From positions 4,309,001 through 4,373,000 of the forward strand of contig NZ_CP054856.1 of the NCBI RefSeq assembly GCF_018417475.1: a stretch of 64,000 nucleotides of DNA, given 5' to 3'. The position numbers and the translations under genes are program-made. The notes under the pieces are model-generated. The model had not been told where the DNA came from. It ran no database searches and saw nothing but the letters and a program-made list of their open reading frames with translations. Shown piece by piece: positions 16,403 to 25,132 of the stretch; position 1 is the stretch's first letter, and each line of letters begins with the position of its first letter. This DNA comes from Novosphingobium decolorationis. Lineage in GTDB: Bacteria > Pseudomonadota > Alphaproteobacteria > Sphingomonadales > Sphingomonadaceae.

Positions 16403-18673
16403 ATGAAAACACGACATCTGCTGATGGCCGGCCTTGTTGCCGCCCTGCCGGTTGCCCTGCCGACCCTGTCCTTCGCCAAGGCGGATACCGCCGGAAAGAC
16501 GTCCATGCCCGATCCGACTTCCGCTGCCACGCTCGATTTCACGCGTGTCTTTGCCAGCCCCGCGCTCAATGGCCCGAGCCCGCGCCAGGTGCGCATTTCG
16601 CCCGATGGCCGGTACCTGACGTTGCTGCGCAACCGCCCGGATGACCGCGAGCGCTATGACCTGTGGGGCTATGACCGCAAGGGCGGCGAATGGCGCATGC
16701 TGGTCGATTCGCTGTCGCTGGGGACCGGCCGCGAGCTCAGCGAAGCCGAGAAGATGCAGCGCGAACGCCAGCGCATCGGCGACCTCAAGGGGATCGTCGA
16801 CTACGCCTGGAACGAGGATTCGGCCTCGCTGCTCGTACCACTCGATGGCGATCTTTTTCTCGCCGGGCTCGATGGCAAGGTTACCCGCCTGACCGATGAT
16901 GAGGGCGATGAACTGAACCCCGCGCTGAGCCCCTCGGGCACTTATGTCTCCTATGTCCGCGACGGCCGGCTCCTTGTGGGCAAGACGGGCCGCGGGCAGA
17001 AGGCGGTGACGCCGCAAGAGACATCCGAGACGGTCCACTGGGGCGAGGCCGAGTTCGTCGCCCAGGAGGAAATGGCGCGCCTTACTGGCTATTGGTGGGC
17101 GCCCGACGAGGCGCACATCGCGGTCGAGCGTTACGACGAGGCCCCGGTCGGGGTGGTCCAGCGTGCCGCCATCGGCGCCGAAGGCACCAAGATCTACGCG
17201 CAGCGCTATCCCGCAGCGGGTACCCCGAACGTGCTCGTCTCGCTCCATGTGATGAAGCCCGATGGTTCGGGCCGCGTCGAGGTGGACCTGGGCGCGGACC
17301 CGGACATCTACATCGCGCGCGTCAACTGGTCGCGCGATGGCAAGACGCTCTACGTTCAGCGCCAGAACCGCGCGCAGGACCGGCTCGACATGCTGGCGGT
17401 CGACCCCGCGACCGGCGCCTCGCAGGTGCTCTTCACCGAGACTGCGGCAGAGGGAGGCTGGACCAACCTTTCCGACAGCTACCGTTTCCTCAAGGACGGC
17501 AGCCTTGTCTGGTGGTCCGAGCGCAGCGGCTTTGGCCACCTCTACCGCTTCAAGGACGGGGCCTGGACGGCGCTCACCAGCGGCAACTGGGAAGTCTCCA
17601 GCCTCGTCGGCGTGGATGAGGCCAAGGGCCGCGTCATTTTCACCGGCACGCGCGACGATGTGCTGGCGCCCCAGGTCTATGCGATTGACCTCGAAAATCC
17701 CGGCGCGCCCGAGCGCCTGACCGAGCTGGAATGGGCCAATTCGGCGGTCGCCAGTCAGGACGCCTCGACGCTGGTCATCTCGCGATCCTCGCCCGATCAG
17801 CCAACGCAGAGCTATATCGCGGACGGCACCGGCGCGCGTCTCGCCTGGGTGGAAGAGAACAAGCTCGACGCCGAGCATCCCTACACGCCCTATCTCGCCA
17901 GCCACCGCGAGCCCAGCTTTGGGACGGTGAAGGCCGAGGACGGTTCGGACCTGCACTGGATGATGATCACGCCCGAACTGAAGCCGGGCAAGACCTACCC
18001 GGTGTTCTTCGAGCACTACGGCGGCCCGCACGTCCAGACCGTCTCGAAGGACTGGCTGGGCGCGCGCCCACAGGCCATCGTCGACAAGGGCTTCATCTAC
18101 TTCCGCCTCGACAACCGGGGCAGCGCGCATCGCGGCGTGGAGTTCGAAAAGCAGATCCGCGAGGCCATGGGCACCGTCGAGGTGGCCGACCAGAAGGCAG
18201 GCGCGCAGTATCTCAAGACGCTCGATTTCGTCGATCCCGACAAGATCGTGACCTATGGCTGGTCCTATGGCGGCTACATGACGCTCAAGATGCTCGAAGC
18301 CGACCAGGGGCTCTACGCGGCCGGTATCTCCGGCGCGCCGGTGACCAAGTGGGAACTCTACGACACCCACTACACCGAACGCTACATGGGCGATCCGCGC
18401 CAGGTGCCCGAGGCCTACGCGGCGTCAGCCGCCATCGAGGACGCGCCCAAGATCGCCGATCCGCTGCTGCTGATCCACGGCATGGCCGATGACAACGTCG
18501 TCTTCGAGAACTCGACCGCGCTGGCCGCAAAGCTCCAGAACGAGGCGAAGCCCTTCGAGATGATGTTCTACCCCGGCCACACCCACTCGGTCGGTGGTCC
18601 CAAGATCAGCGTCCATGTCTGGAACACGATCTTCGACTTCCTCGAACGCCACGGCATCACGGGCGAGGACTGA
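16403..18673 (+). CDS. Dipeptidyl peptidase IV family serine peptidase (S9B)
   Basis: A 756-aa exported prolyl dipeptidase. A signal peptide covers about residues 1-28 (MAGLVAALPVALPTLSFAKA). The N-terminal beta-propeller carries VAQEEMARLTGYWW, the EE motif that binds the substrate N-terminus, and the C-terminal alpha/beta hydrolase has the triad S621 (GWSYGGYM), D697 (ADDNVVFEN) and H728 (GHTHSV). It should release Xaa-Pro dipeptides in the periplasm. It is convergent with remains of another S9 peptidase immediately downstream. Confidence 0.93.
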   Translation: MKTRHLLMAGLVAALPVALPTLSFAKADTAGKTSMPDPTSAATLDFTRVFASPALNGPSPRQVRISPDGRYLTLLRNRPDDRERYDLWGYDRKGGEWRMLVDSLSLGTGRELSEAEKMQRERQRIGDLKGIVDYAWNEDSASLLVPLDGDLFLAGLDGKVTRLTDDEGDELNPALSPSGTYVSYVRDGRLLVGKTGRGQKAVTPQETSETVHWGEAEFVAQEEMARLTGYWWAPDEAHIAVERYDEAPVGVVQRAAIGAEGTKIYAQRYPAAGTPNVLVSLHVMKPDGSGRVEVDLGADPDIYIARVNWSRDGKTLYVQRQNRAQDRLDMLAVDPATGASQVLFTETAAEGGWTNLSDSYRFLKDGSLVWWSERSGFGHLYRFKDGAWTALTSGNWEVSSLVGVDEAKGRVIFTGTRDDVLAPQVYAIDLENPGAPERLTELEWANSAVASQDASTLVISRSSPDQPTQSYIADGTGARLAWVEENKLDAEHPYTPYLASHREPSFGTVKAEDGSDLHWMMITPELKPGKTYPVFFEHYGGPHVQTVSKDWLGARPQAIVDKGFIYFRLDNRGSAHRGVEFEKQIREAMGTVEVADQKAGAQYLKTLDFVDPDKIVTYGWSYGGYMTLKMLEADQGLYAAGISGAPVTKWELYDTHYTERYMGDPRQVPEAYAASAAIEDAPKIADPLLLIHGMADDNVVFENSTALAAKLQNEAKPFEMMFYPGHTHSVGGPKISVHVWNTIFDFLERHGITGED

Positions 18674-18679
18674 GCCTTT

Positions 18680-19345
18680 TCAACGCGTGCGGGTGAGCCT
18701 TTGCGAAGGCTTGTCCGCCGGGTTGTGCCTGACGAGGAACGCGCCGAGCGTTTCGTACCAGTTGGCCTCGTTCTCGGCTTCCGAGAAACCGTGGCCTTCA
18801 TCCTCGAAGATCAGCCTCCATTGCGATGGTCGCCAGTTTGGCGGCCTTCTTGAGCAGGTAGAACTGGCTGTAGGGGATACGGCCATCCTTCTTGCCATGG
18901 GAAACGAGGATGGGCCGGGTCAGCCGGGCGATCTGGTTGGCCGGAGATACGTCCTCGAAACGCAGGACCAAGGGGCGTGGTAGGCGGTGGCGAGGAGGCT
19001 CATCAGCAGGAACCGCCTGTCCGGATCGCCATGGAGAACATCGCTTGCGTTATAGGTATCGTAAAAGGGAACGGACTGGCTGAGCGAGACGAGCAGGCGA
19101 TCCTTTCCGGCCCGGTGCCGCCAGTCGGCATCCTGATCCTTGCTCACCGCGAAGGAGCGTCAGGGGGTAAGCGTTGCGGCGTCATAAAGGCTGACGCGGA
19201 CTTCATCCTTCACGCGTACCCTCATGGCGATGTGGGCGCCATCAGGTGCCCGCGTGGCCGAGAAAACCTGGCCGCGCGCGGCAAAGGCGCTGGACGTCCG
19301 ATTTCCAGCCTGTGGGGCGAGCTTGCCAAGGTGAGAGTTTGGCAA
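18680..19345 (-). pseudogene. Decayed S9-family (prolyl oligopeptidase) peptidase
   Basis: On the minus strand three pieces of one S9 peptidase appear in different frames. They are a propeller segment (PDGAHIAMRVRVKDEVRVSLYD, 19345-19160), a piece after a stop ending in RLLVSLSQSVPFYDTYNA (about 19147-18970), then by frameshift the hydrolase end with ARLTRPILVSHGKKDGRIP and finally LIFEDEGHGFSEAENEANWY (to 18680), which carries the catalytic-His region. The catalytic serine region and most of the propeller are missing. A normal S9 protein is about 650-700 aa, so this is a deleted, frameshifted pseudogene. Confidence 0.75.
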
Positions 19346-19383
19346 GCGACCAACAGGGCGCAGGGGCGGGAAGAAGGGTGCGG

Positions 19384-20373
19384 TCAGGGCCTGCGGTTGG
19401 GATCGAGCGCGGAGCGCCCGGGTGAGCTCTTGCGCGAGGAGGGAACCGAAGGCCGGCTTCCCCCCGCGTTCGACGACGTGGGCGCCGAATTTCGCGACGG
19501 CGCCTCAAGGTGTTCGCCCGAAGCGTGGCGCACGACCCGGCTCCCGCCCTCCATCGCCATCAATGCTGCGATGCGCTTTTCCGTGGCGGGGTGGGTGGAG
19601 AAGAGATCTGAAACACTGGAGGGCACGATATAGAGCTGCGCCGTCGCCGGGTTGCGCTCCACGGCGGGGTTTCGGGTGTGCGCGGCGGGCCCGGCGATCT
19701 TGGAGAGCGCCGAGGCGAGCGCCTGCGGGTCGCCGCAGATCTCCGCGCCAGCCTTGTCGGCACCGTACTCGCGGGTGCGGCTGATCGCCATCTGCACGAT
19801 CATCGCGGCGAAGGGGGCCATGAACACGGCGGCAATGGCCGCGACCGGGTTGGGCCGATCCTCGCCCCCACCACCGCCATGCCCGAAGAACAGGCCGAAA
19901 TTGGCAAGCATCGAGATGGCGCCTGCAATCGTCGCAACCATCGTCATGATGAGCGTGTCGCGGTTGCGCACGTGGCCCAGTTCATGGGCCATGACGGCGG
20001 CGACTTCGTCTTCGTCCAGCATGTCGAGAAGGCCGGTGGTCGCCGCGACGGCCGCGTTCTGGGGATTGCGCCCGGTGGCAAAGGCGTTGGGGGCAGGGGT
20101 GTCCACGATGTAGACTCGCGGCATCGGGAGCTCGGCGTTGCGGGCGAGCCGCTCGATCATGCGGTAGAACCGCGGCGCGCTGCTGGCGTCGACCTCGCGC
20201 GCGTTGTGCATGCGAAGGACGATGCGGTCCGCGTTCCAGAAGGTGAACAGGTTCATGCCCGCGGCCACGAGCAGCGCCAGCATGGCGCCGCCGGCTCCCC
20301 CGAAGAGGTAGCCCAGCCCCATGAAAAGCGCGGTCAGCGCCGACAGTAGCATGACTGTCTTCAAACCGTTCAC
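19384..20373 (-). CDS. htpX: Membrane zinc protease HtpX
   Basis: A 329-aa M48B metalloprotease of the inner membrane that degrades misfolded membrane proteins. Two N-terminal helices ([36 protein letters not shown]), the zinc motif H130-ELGH134, two further helices and the downstream glutamate in [14 protein letters not shown] are present, as is [15 protein letters not shown] low-complexity serine/arginine tail of about 50 residues extends the family C-terminus. Start: GTG 20373, with AAGGAG about 11 nt upstream; an ATG in the gap runs into a stop after two codons. Confidence 0.92.
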   Translation of the reverse strand: MNGLKTVMLLSALTALFMGLGYLFGGAGGAMLALLVAAGMNLFTFWNADRIVLRMHNAREVDASSAPRFYRMIERLARNAELPMPRVYIVDTPAPNAFATGRNPQNAAVAATTGLLDMLDEDEVAAVMAHELGHVRNRDTLIMTMVATIAGAISMLANFGLFFGHGGGGGEDRPNPVAAIAAVFMAPFAAMIVQMAISRTREYGADKAGAEICGDPQALASALSKIAGPAAHTRNPAVERNPATAQLYIVPSSVSDLFSTHPATEKRIAALMAMEGGSRVVRHASGEHLEAPSRNSAPTSSNAGGSRPSVPSSRKSSPGRSALDPNRRP

Positions 20374-20484
20374 GGCTTCATCAACTCCTTGTGTTTCGTG
20401 AAACTTCGTGCCCTTGAATCTAGGGTGCGAACGGCCCGTTTCAATTGCAGCAACAAACGGTAAAAATTGGACAGCAAGACGCAC

Positions 20485-22053
20485 TCAGGTTGCGGAAAGC
20501 GAGGCCCGGCTGTCCTCCTGCGCCCCCTTGCGAGGGGCCACTGATCCGCGTTCGATGAGGCGGGCACCGAAATGTGGGGGCGCGGCATCGTCCGTGACCT
20601 GACGTGGGTCATCCTGCAGGCGGCGAACAGCCTCTGCGCCGAGTGCCGCCCACGGGATCTGCATCGAGGTGAGCGGCGGACAGGTCATCTGGGCGAGAGG
20701 GGTGTCATCGAAGCCGATCACGGAGAGGTCATCGGGAACCGTGATCCGCGCTTCGGCGGCCGCGTGAAGAATCCCGGCGGCCATGGCGTCGTTGCAGGCG
20801 ATGATGGCGCTGGGGCGCGGGCTGACTTCGAGGAGCACCCGGCCCGCCGCGAGCCCCGAGGTGAAGGAGTTGTCGCCCGGCTCGATCAGGGCCGCGCCCC
20901 GGTCGAGGCCGTGGTCAGCCATGGCATCGAGATAGCCCAGTTCGCGCGCCTGGGCGAGACGTGCGCCCTCGGGGCCAGCGACCAGCCCGATGCGGCTATG
21001 ACCAAGTCCGACAAGCCAGGCGACAGCCTGCGCCATCGCGGCCCGGTCCGCGCTGCAAAGCCCTGCGCCATCGGGCGAGGGGCCGAGGCGAATGCAGGGT
21101 GTTCCCGCGTGCCTGCAGGCCTCTATGATTCTGTCGTCCTCCGCCAGGGGAGGGAGCAGGACGACGCCGCTCGGGTTGTGCCGGGTCAGGAATGTGTGGA
21201 GCTGCGCCGGGCGGCGGCTGGCGGGGCCTTCGAGTGGCTGGATGAGAAGTGCAAGTTCGCCTCCGGCCATGGCGGCGAGCATCCCGTCCTCCACCTGCTC
21301 GACGCGGGCGCGCTCGTCCCCAGTGTGGACCAGCGCGAGCAGAAAGTTGCGCCGCAGCGCCAGCGCGCGCGCCTGCGCGTTGGGGACGAAGCCTGTCTCC
21401 TCGATCACGCGGCGCACGCGGGCGCGCATCGTATCGCTGAGGAGCGGGCTGTCGTTGAGATAGCGGCTCACCGTCTTGGTCGATACGCTGGCGAGCCGGG
21501 CAATGTCGTTGATGGTGAGGCGCCCGTCGTCCGCCATGGTGTCTGGTGCGGGCAGGATATCCGGTGCCGGATCCTTTACCGGGGGACGCGGGGTGGGTTC
21601 GTCCGGTTCGGCGGGAGGCGGGGCGGACGGTGGCGCGTCCGACAAATGCGGGTCATCGTCCTTGACCGCCACGTCCGGCGGCGCTTCGGCTGGCTCCGTC
21701 TCCGTCTCCGTCTCCGTCTCCGTCTCCGTCTCCGTCTCCGTCTCCGTCTCCGTCTCCGTCTCCGTCTCCGGCTCCGGCTCTGGCTCCGGCTCTGGCTCTG
21801 GCTCAGGTGCCTGGGCGGCTCTCTCTTCCAGCTGCGGAGTTGCGAGCCCGATTTCGCCCAGCACGGCCGCGACACGTGTGCGCATGCGCGTGCCCAGCAA
21901 GGTTGGGTCCTTGAAGAAGCGCCGGATGGTCTGGGCCGAGACGCCCGCGAGACCGGCCAGTTCCGCCACGGTGAGATGTGTGGGCGCGGCGGCCTCGCCC
22001 GTGTCTCCGGTTTCGGATGGCGGCGTGGCAGAAGTGGGGGCGGACTTGGCCAT
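20485..22053 (-). CDS. LacI-family regulator with duplicated N-terminal HTH and (EP)/(ET) repeat linker
   Basis: A 522-aa regulator; ordinary LacI proteins are near 340 aa. From M173 onward it is canonical: HTH at 179-235 (LTINDIARLASVSTKTVSRY, hinge helix NAQARALAL), then the sugar-binding-protein-like effector domain (GLVAGPEG, AIIACNDAMAAGIL, VIGFDDTPLAQ). In front is a second, divergent LacI HTH at 27-75 (LTVAELAGLAGVSAQTIRRF). Between them lies an acidic, proline-rich linker including residues 83-121 made of E-P then E-T dipeptides. M173 lacks a Shine-Dalgarno sequence, so the long form is probably made. Ligand unknown; acyltransferase gene divergent. Confidence 0.87.
   Translation of the reverse strand: MAKSAPTSATPPSETGDTGEAAAPTHLTVAELAGLAGVSAQTIRRFFKDPTLLGTRMRTRVAAVLGEIGLATPQLEERAAQAPEPEPEPEPEPEPETETETETETETETETETETETETEPAEAPPDVAVKDDDPHLSDAPPSAPPPAEPDEPTPRPPVKDPAPDILPAPDTMADDGRLTINDIARLASVSTKTVSRYLNDSPLLSDTMRARVRRVIEETGFVPNAQARALALRRNFLLALVHTGDERARVEQVEDGMLAAMAGGELALLIQPLEGPASRRPAQLHTFLTRHNPSGVVLLPPLAEDDRIIEACRHAGTPCIRLGPSPDGAGLCSADRAAMAQAVAWLVGLGHSRIGLVAGPEGARLAQARELGYLDAMADHGLDRGAALIEPGDNSFTSGLAAGRVLLEVSPRPSAIIACNDAMAAGILHAAAEARITVPDDLSVIGFDDTPLAQMTCPPLTSMQIPWAALGAEAVRRLQDDPRQVTDDAAPPHFGARLIERGSVAPRKGAQEDSRASLSAT
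21693..21807. repeat. Hexanucleotide simple-sequence repeat (CCGTCT)n
   Basis: About 12-13 exact copies of the hexamer CCGTCT (21696-21770) followed by degenerate GGCTCC/GGCTCT units to about 21807, within the LacI-family coding region. On the coding strand these give Glu-Thr and Glu-Pro dipeptides. The six-base unit preserves frame, so slippage would lengthen or shorten the linker rather than switch the gene off. Confidence 0.93.
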
Positions 22054-22229
22054 GCAGACACTGGTGCCCGGTCCTGACAGCGCTGGCCAAGGGTGTTCGA
22101 TCCGAAACGGAGAGGTTCGTTCCTCCGCCGGCGGCCTCCCGCGCGGGGATGCGGCAATTGCGCCGCCTGATGAACCCGCCTAAAGGACCAACCTTCCTGC
22201 CGCCCGAGCGGCTCTGAGATGGTACCTCG

Positions 22230-23423
22230 ATGACTCCCGCCCCTTCACAGCGTCACTACGGAATGGACTGGCTGCGCATCGGTGCGTTCATCCTCCTGAT
22301 CTTCTACCACGTGGGCTATTCCTTCACCGCCTGGGGCTACCAGACGCCCACGCGCGGCGTGGTGTGGTGGGCCGAGATCCCGCTTCTGGGCATGAGCGCC
22401 TGGCGCCTCGCGCTTCTCTTCGCGATCTCGGGCTATGCCAGTGCGGCGCTGCTGGTGCGCGACAAGGGGCAGGTGTCGCAGTTCGGCTGGAGCCGGATCA
22501 AGCGCTTGGGCATTCCGCTCGCCTTCGGGCTGATCGTGGTGGTGCCGCCCCAGCCTTACATGGGCCTCGTCAACAGCGGATACGAGCACGACTACCTCTA
22601 CTATTTCCTGCACGACGCCTTCAGCTTCCAGAAGATCCGCTACGAATACGTGCCGCGCATCATGCACCTGTGGTTCGTGATCCACCTGCTGGCCTACACG
22701 CTGGCGATGTGCGGGATCATGCTGGTGCTGCCCGCGTCTTGGCAGGCGGCGCTGCGCCTTGGTTTCGAGCGGCTGTTTGCCGGGCCGCTGCTGATCCCGG
22801 CGGGCATTCTGCTGGTCTACCTGGTGCGCAATTACGTGCCCTATGGCTGGACCGACATGCACAACTTGCTGAATGACCGTGCGGCACACCTCCATTATGG
22901 GGGCATGTTCCTGTTCGGCTTCCTCCTGCGCGGCTCGTCCGCGCTGCGGGCCTCGATTGCCCGGCAGTGGCCGATCGCGGCGGTACTCGCGATGGCCGGG
23001 TTCTTCTGGGTCGCGGGTGATTCCTGGCTCTACCCGGGCCGGATCGCGACGCCCCAGGAATGGCGCCACGCGCTGATCCTGGCCAAGTCGGTGGAGAGCT
23101 GGGCGGCGGTCATCGCCCTGTTCGGGATTGCGGACCGCTTCTGGAACTTCAACCACCCCTGGCGCCAGACGCTGTCCGAGGCGGTGTTTCCGGTCTACAT
23201 CGCGCACCAGACGATCATGGTCCTGGTCATGTACCCGATCCGCGACTGGGGGCTGACCGCGCTCCCTGAGTTCGCGATCCTGTGCGGCTCGGTCGCGATA
23301 GGGTCCTGGCTGTTCTACCTCGTCGGGCGCGAGGTCGGGCCGCTGCGCCCGCTGATCGGGCTCAAGCGGCACAAGACGCACCGTCTGCCCAAGACCGATC
23401 CGGCACCGACGCCCGGCACCTGA
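22230..23423 (+). CDS. Acyltransferase-3 family membrane protein
   Basis: A 397-aa polytopic membrane protein (about ten helices). The N-terminus RHYGMDWLRIGAFILLIFYH holds the family's conserved first-helix Arg/His, and FAISGYASA, HLWFVIHLLAY and VFPVYIAHQTIMV match acyltransferase-3/OpgC-like proteins, which O-acylate glycans, lipids or antibiotics. The closing YIAHQ helix and basic C-terminal tail are intact. Divergent from the LacI-type gene (176 bp between starts), so it is a candidate target. Acceptor unknown. Confidence 0.87.
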   Translation: MTPAPSQRHYGMDWLRIGAFILLIFYHVGYSFTAWGYQTPTRGVVWWAEIPLLGMSAWRLALLFAISGYASAALLVRDKGQVSQFGWSRIKRLGIPLAFGLIVVVPPQPYMGLVNSGYEHDYLYYFLHDAFSFQKIRYEYVPRIMHLWFVIHLLAYTLAMCGIMLVLPASWQAALRLGFERLFAGPLLIPAGILLVYLVRNYVPYGWTDMHNLLNDRAAHLHYGGMFLFGFLLRGSSALRASIARQWPIAAVLAMAGFFWVAGDSWLYPGRIATPQEWRHALILAKSVESWAAVIALFGIADRFWNFNHPWRQTLSEAVFPVYIAHQTIMVLVMYPIRDWGLTALPEFAILCGSVAIGSWLFYLVGREVGPLRPLIGLKRHKTHRLPKTDPAPTPGT

Positions 23424-23445
23424 GGCGGACCGGCAGGCCCCATGA

Positions 23446-23483
23446 AAAAGGCCGCGCCACCCATCCGGGGGGCGCGGCCTTTT
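23446..23483. terminator. Bidirectional intrinsic terminator
   Basis: Arms AAAAGGCCGCGCC (23446-23458) and GGCGCGGCCTTTT (23471-23483) form a perfect 13-bp stem with A- and T-runs at both ends, located between the convergent acyltransferase and flavin reductase genes. Confidence 0.9.
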
Positions 23484-23506
23484 CGGTTCCGCGTTGTAGG
23501 CAGCGC

Positions 23507-23998
23507 TTACATGCGCTCGGCAAAACCGCCGTAACGGCCGCGGTGGAAGAGCATGGGATCCTCGTTGCGCACGGTCTCCATCTTCAGCACCTGGCCCAGT
23601 ACGAACCAGTGGTCGCCCGCCTCGGTGACCGAGTAGAGCTCGCACTCGATGCTGGCGATCGAGTTGGCGATGACCGGCAGCTTGTTGTCCGAGAGGACGT
23701 AGTCGACACCGACGAACTTCTCGGCGCCCTTGGCCGCGACCGAGCGGCACACGTCCTGCTGGTCCGAGCCCATGACGTTGACGCAGAAGTGGCCGTGCTT
23801 CTCGATCAGCGGCCAGGACGAGGAGGACTTGTCCGGGAAGAAGCCGACAAGCGGCGGATCGAGCGAGACCGAGGTGAACGAGCCGACGACCATGCCGGCC
23901 GGCTTCTCGCCGTCCAGCGCGGTGATGACGCACACACCCGTCGGGTAGCTGCCGAGGACCTTGCGGAATTCGGCCGGATCGATCGTGGTTGTCGTCAA
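23507..23998 (-). CDS. Flavin reductase family protein (RutF/HpaC-like)
   Basis: A 163-aa FMN-binding split-barrel protein: FRKVLGSYPTGVCVITAL, GMVVGSFTSVSLDPPLVGFF, FCVNVMG, and a C-terminal HRGRYGGF. Relatives reduce FMN/FAD with NAD(P)H for two-component monooxygenases or act as reductases of the DIM6/NTAB group. The start codon is TTG (23998) and overlaps the TGA of the LysR gene (TTGA), with AAAAAGGAA about 10 nt upstream, so translation is coupled. No partner monooxygenase is nearby. Ends at a bidirectional terminator. Confidence 0.88.
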   Translation of the reverse strand: MTTTTIDPAEFRKVLGSYPTGVCVITALDGEKPAGMVVGSFTSVSLDPPLVGFFPDKSSSSWPLIEKHGHFCVNVMGSDQQDVCRSVAAKGAEKFVGVDYVLSDNKLPVIANSIASIECELYSVTEAGDHWFVLGQVLKMETVRNEDPMLFHRGRYGGFAERM

Positions 23999-24948
23999 GA
24001 TGGAAGTTCCTTTTTACGTGCGTTTTCGGGCGCGGCGCGTGCGCCTCGCGGCATGAGGACCTCCTCGCCCGCACGGACCGTTTCGTCAAGCCATTGCCGG
24101 AAGGCGCGGATGCGCGGCAAACGGCGGATATCCTCGTGTGTGACGAACCAGAAGGCGCGCTCTAACCGAACCTCGGACAGCACCGGGACGAGGCGGGGAT
24201 CGGTGTGGGCCATGAAGGCGGGGAGCACCCCGACACCGGCCCCGTTGGCAATGAGGCTGTGCTGCGCGGTGATGCTGGGCGCGCGCAGGCTGGCTTTCAG
24301 GGCGGGGTGGATCTCGTCGAGATAGCGCAATTCGGGCGCGTGGAGCCGGTCGGGAATGTACCCCACGAGGCGGTGCCCTTCGAGGAGGTCGGCGGGCGCC
24401 CGGGGAACGCCGTGCGCGGCAAGGTAATCCGCCGAAGCGTAGAGGCCGAGCGCATAGTCGGCGAGCTTGTGCGCGACGAGCGGGCCCTTGCGCGGCCGGG
24501 CGAGGACAATGGCGACATCGGCCTCGCGCCGCCCGGGACTGAGCGCCTCGCCGGGCGCGGAGACAAGGTCGATCGCAAGGCCGGGGTGACGTGACTGGAA
24601 CTGCGCAAGGCGGGGGCTGAGAAAATCGGTGGCGAAGCCTTCCGGCGTTCCGATCCGCAAGGTGCCGGTCAGCCCGTCCTCGCCTTCGCCCGAACCCGTG
24701 ATACCGGCTGCGGCGCGGTCCATCTGCTCGACCGCGGCGAGCAGCGCCTCGCCCGCTTCGGTGAGGACCTGCCCGGTGCGTGTCTGCTCGAAGAGAGTAG
24801 TGCCCAGCGCCGCTTCAAGACGGCGCAGGCGGCGGCCCATCGTGGTCGGGTTGACGCCGAGGCGCCGGGCCGCACGGGCCAGCTGGCCGCTGCGGGCGAT
24901 GGCAAGGAAGGCCTGGAAGTCGCTCCAGTCGGCGTCGGAAATGGGCAT
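23995..24948 (-). CDS. LysR-family regulator, divergent from mmsA
   Basis: A 317-aa LysR protein. The winged HTH lies at residues 8-66 (FQAFLAIARSGQLARAARRL, then GVNPTTMGRRLRRLE), followed by the effector domain (GTLRIGTPEGFATDFLSPRL, ANGAGVGVLPAFMA). ATG 24948 places the HTH at the normal position. It is divergent from mmsA, with a palindrome in the gap that looks like its binding site, and it is translationally coupled to a flavin reductase. I infer control of the valine operon and of itself. Confidence 0.9.
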   Translation of the reverse strand: MPISDADWSDFQAFLAIARSGQLARAARRLGVNPTTMGRRLRRLEAALGTTLFEQTRTGQVLTEAGEALLAAVEQMDRAAAGITGSGEGEDGLTGTLRIGTPEGFATDFLSPRLAQFQSRHPGLAIDLVSAPGEALSPGRREADVAIVLARPRKGPLVAHKLADYALGLYASADYLAAHGVPRAPADLLEGHRLVGYIPDRLHAPELRYLDEIHPALKASLRAPSITAQHSLIANGAGVGVLPAFMAHTDPRLVPVLSEVRLERAFWFVTHEDIRRLPRIRAFRQWLDETVRAGEEVLMPRGARAAPENARKKELPS

Positions 24949-24980
24949 GGGGCACCTTGCGTTCGCGGGTATGATTGTGA

Positions 24981-25029
24981 CTGCAAATTTGCAGTACAGT
25001 ATTACAAAACTGCACCTTGCCTGCAAATT
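24981..25029. promoter_or_regulatory. Probable LysR operator in the lysR-mmsA intergenic region
   Basis: CTGCAAATTTGCAG (24981-24994) is a perfect 14-bp palindrome. CTGCAAATT recurs as a half-site at 25021-25029, 40 bp further towards mmsA. A strong dyad near the regulator plus a weaker site towards the target promoter is the standard LysR arrangement (recognition and activation sites). Binding is inferred from position and symmetry only. Confidence 0.65.
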
Positions 25030-25132
25030 CGGCGGGTCTTATCCCGGTTGCAGCCAAACTTGAAAAGATGCGGCACAGCGCATGTGGGAGCGCCTTTGGG
25101 CGCTACCCATGGCGACGATGAGAGGAGAGAGG

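Noticed and set aside
21693..21807. CRISPR or intergenic satellite
   Set aside because: The repeat unit is 6 bp, has no spacers and lies in frame within a coding sequence.
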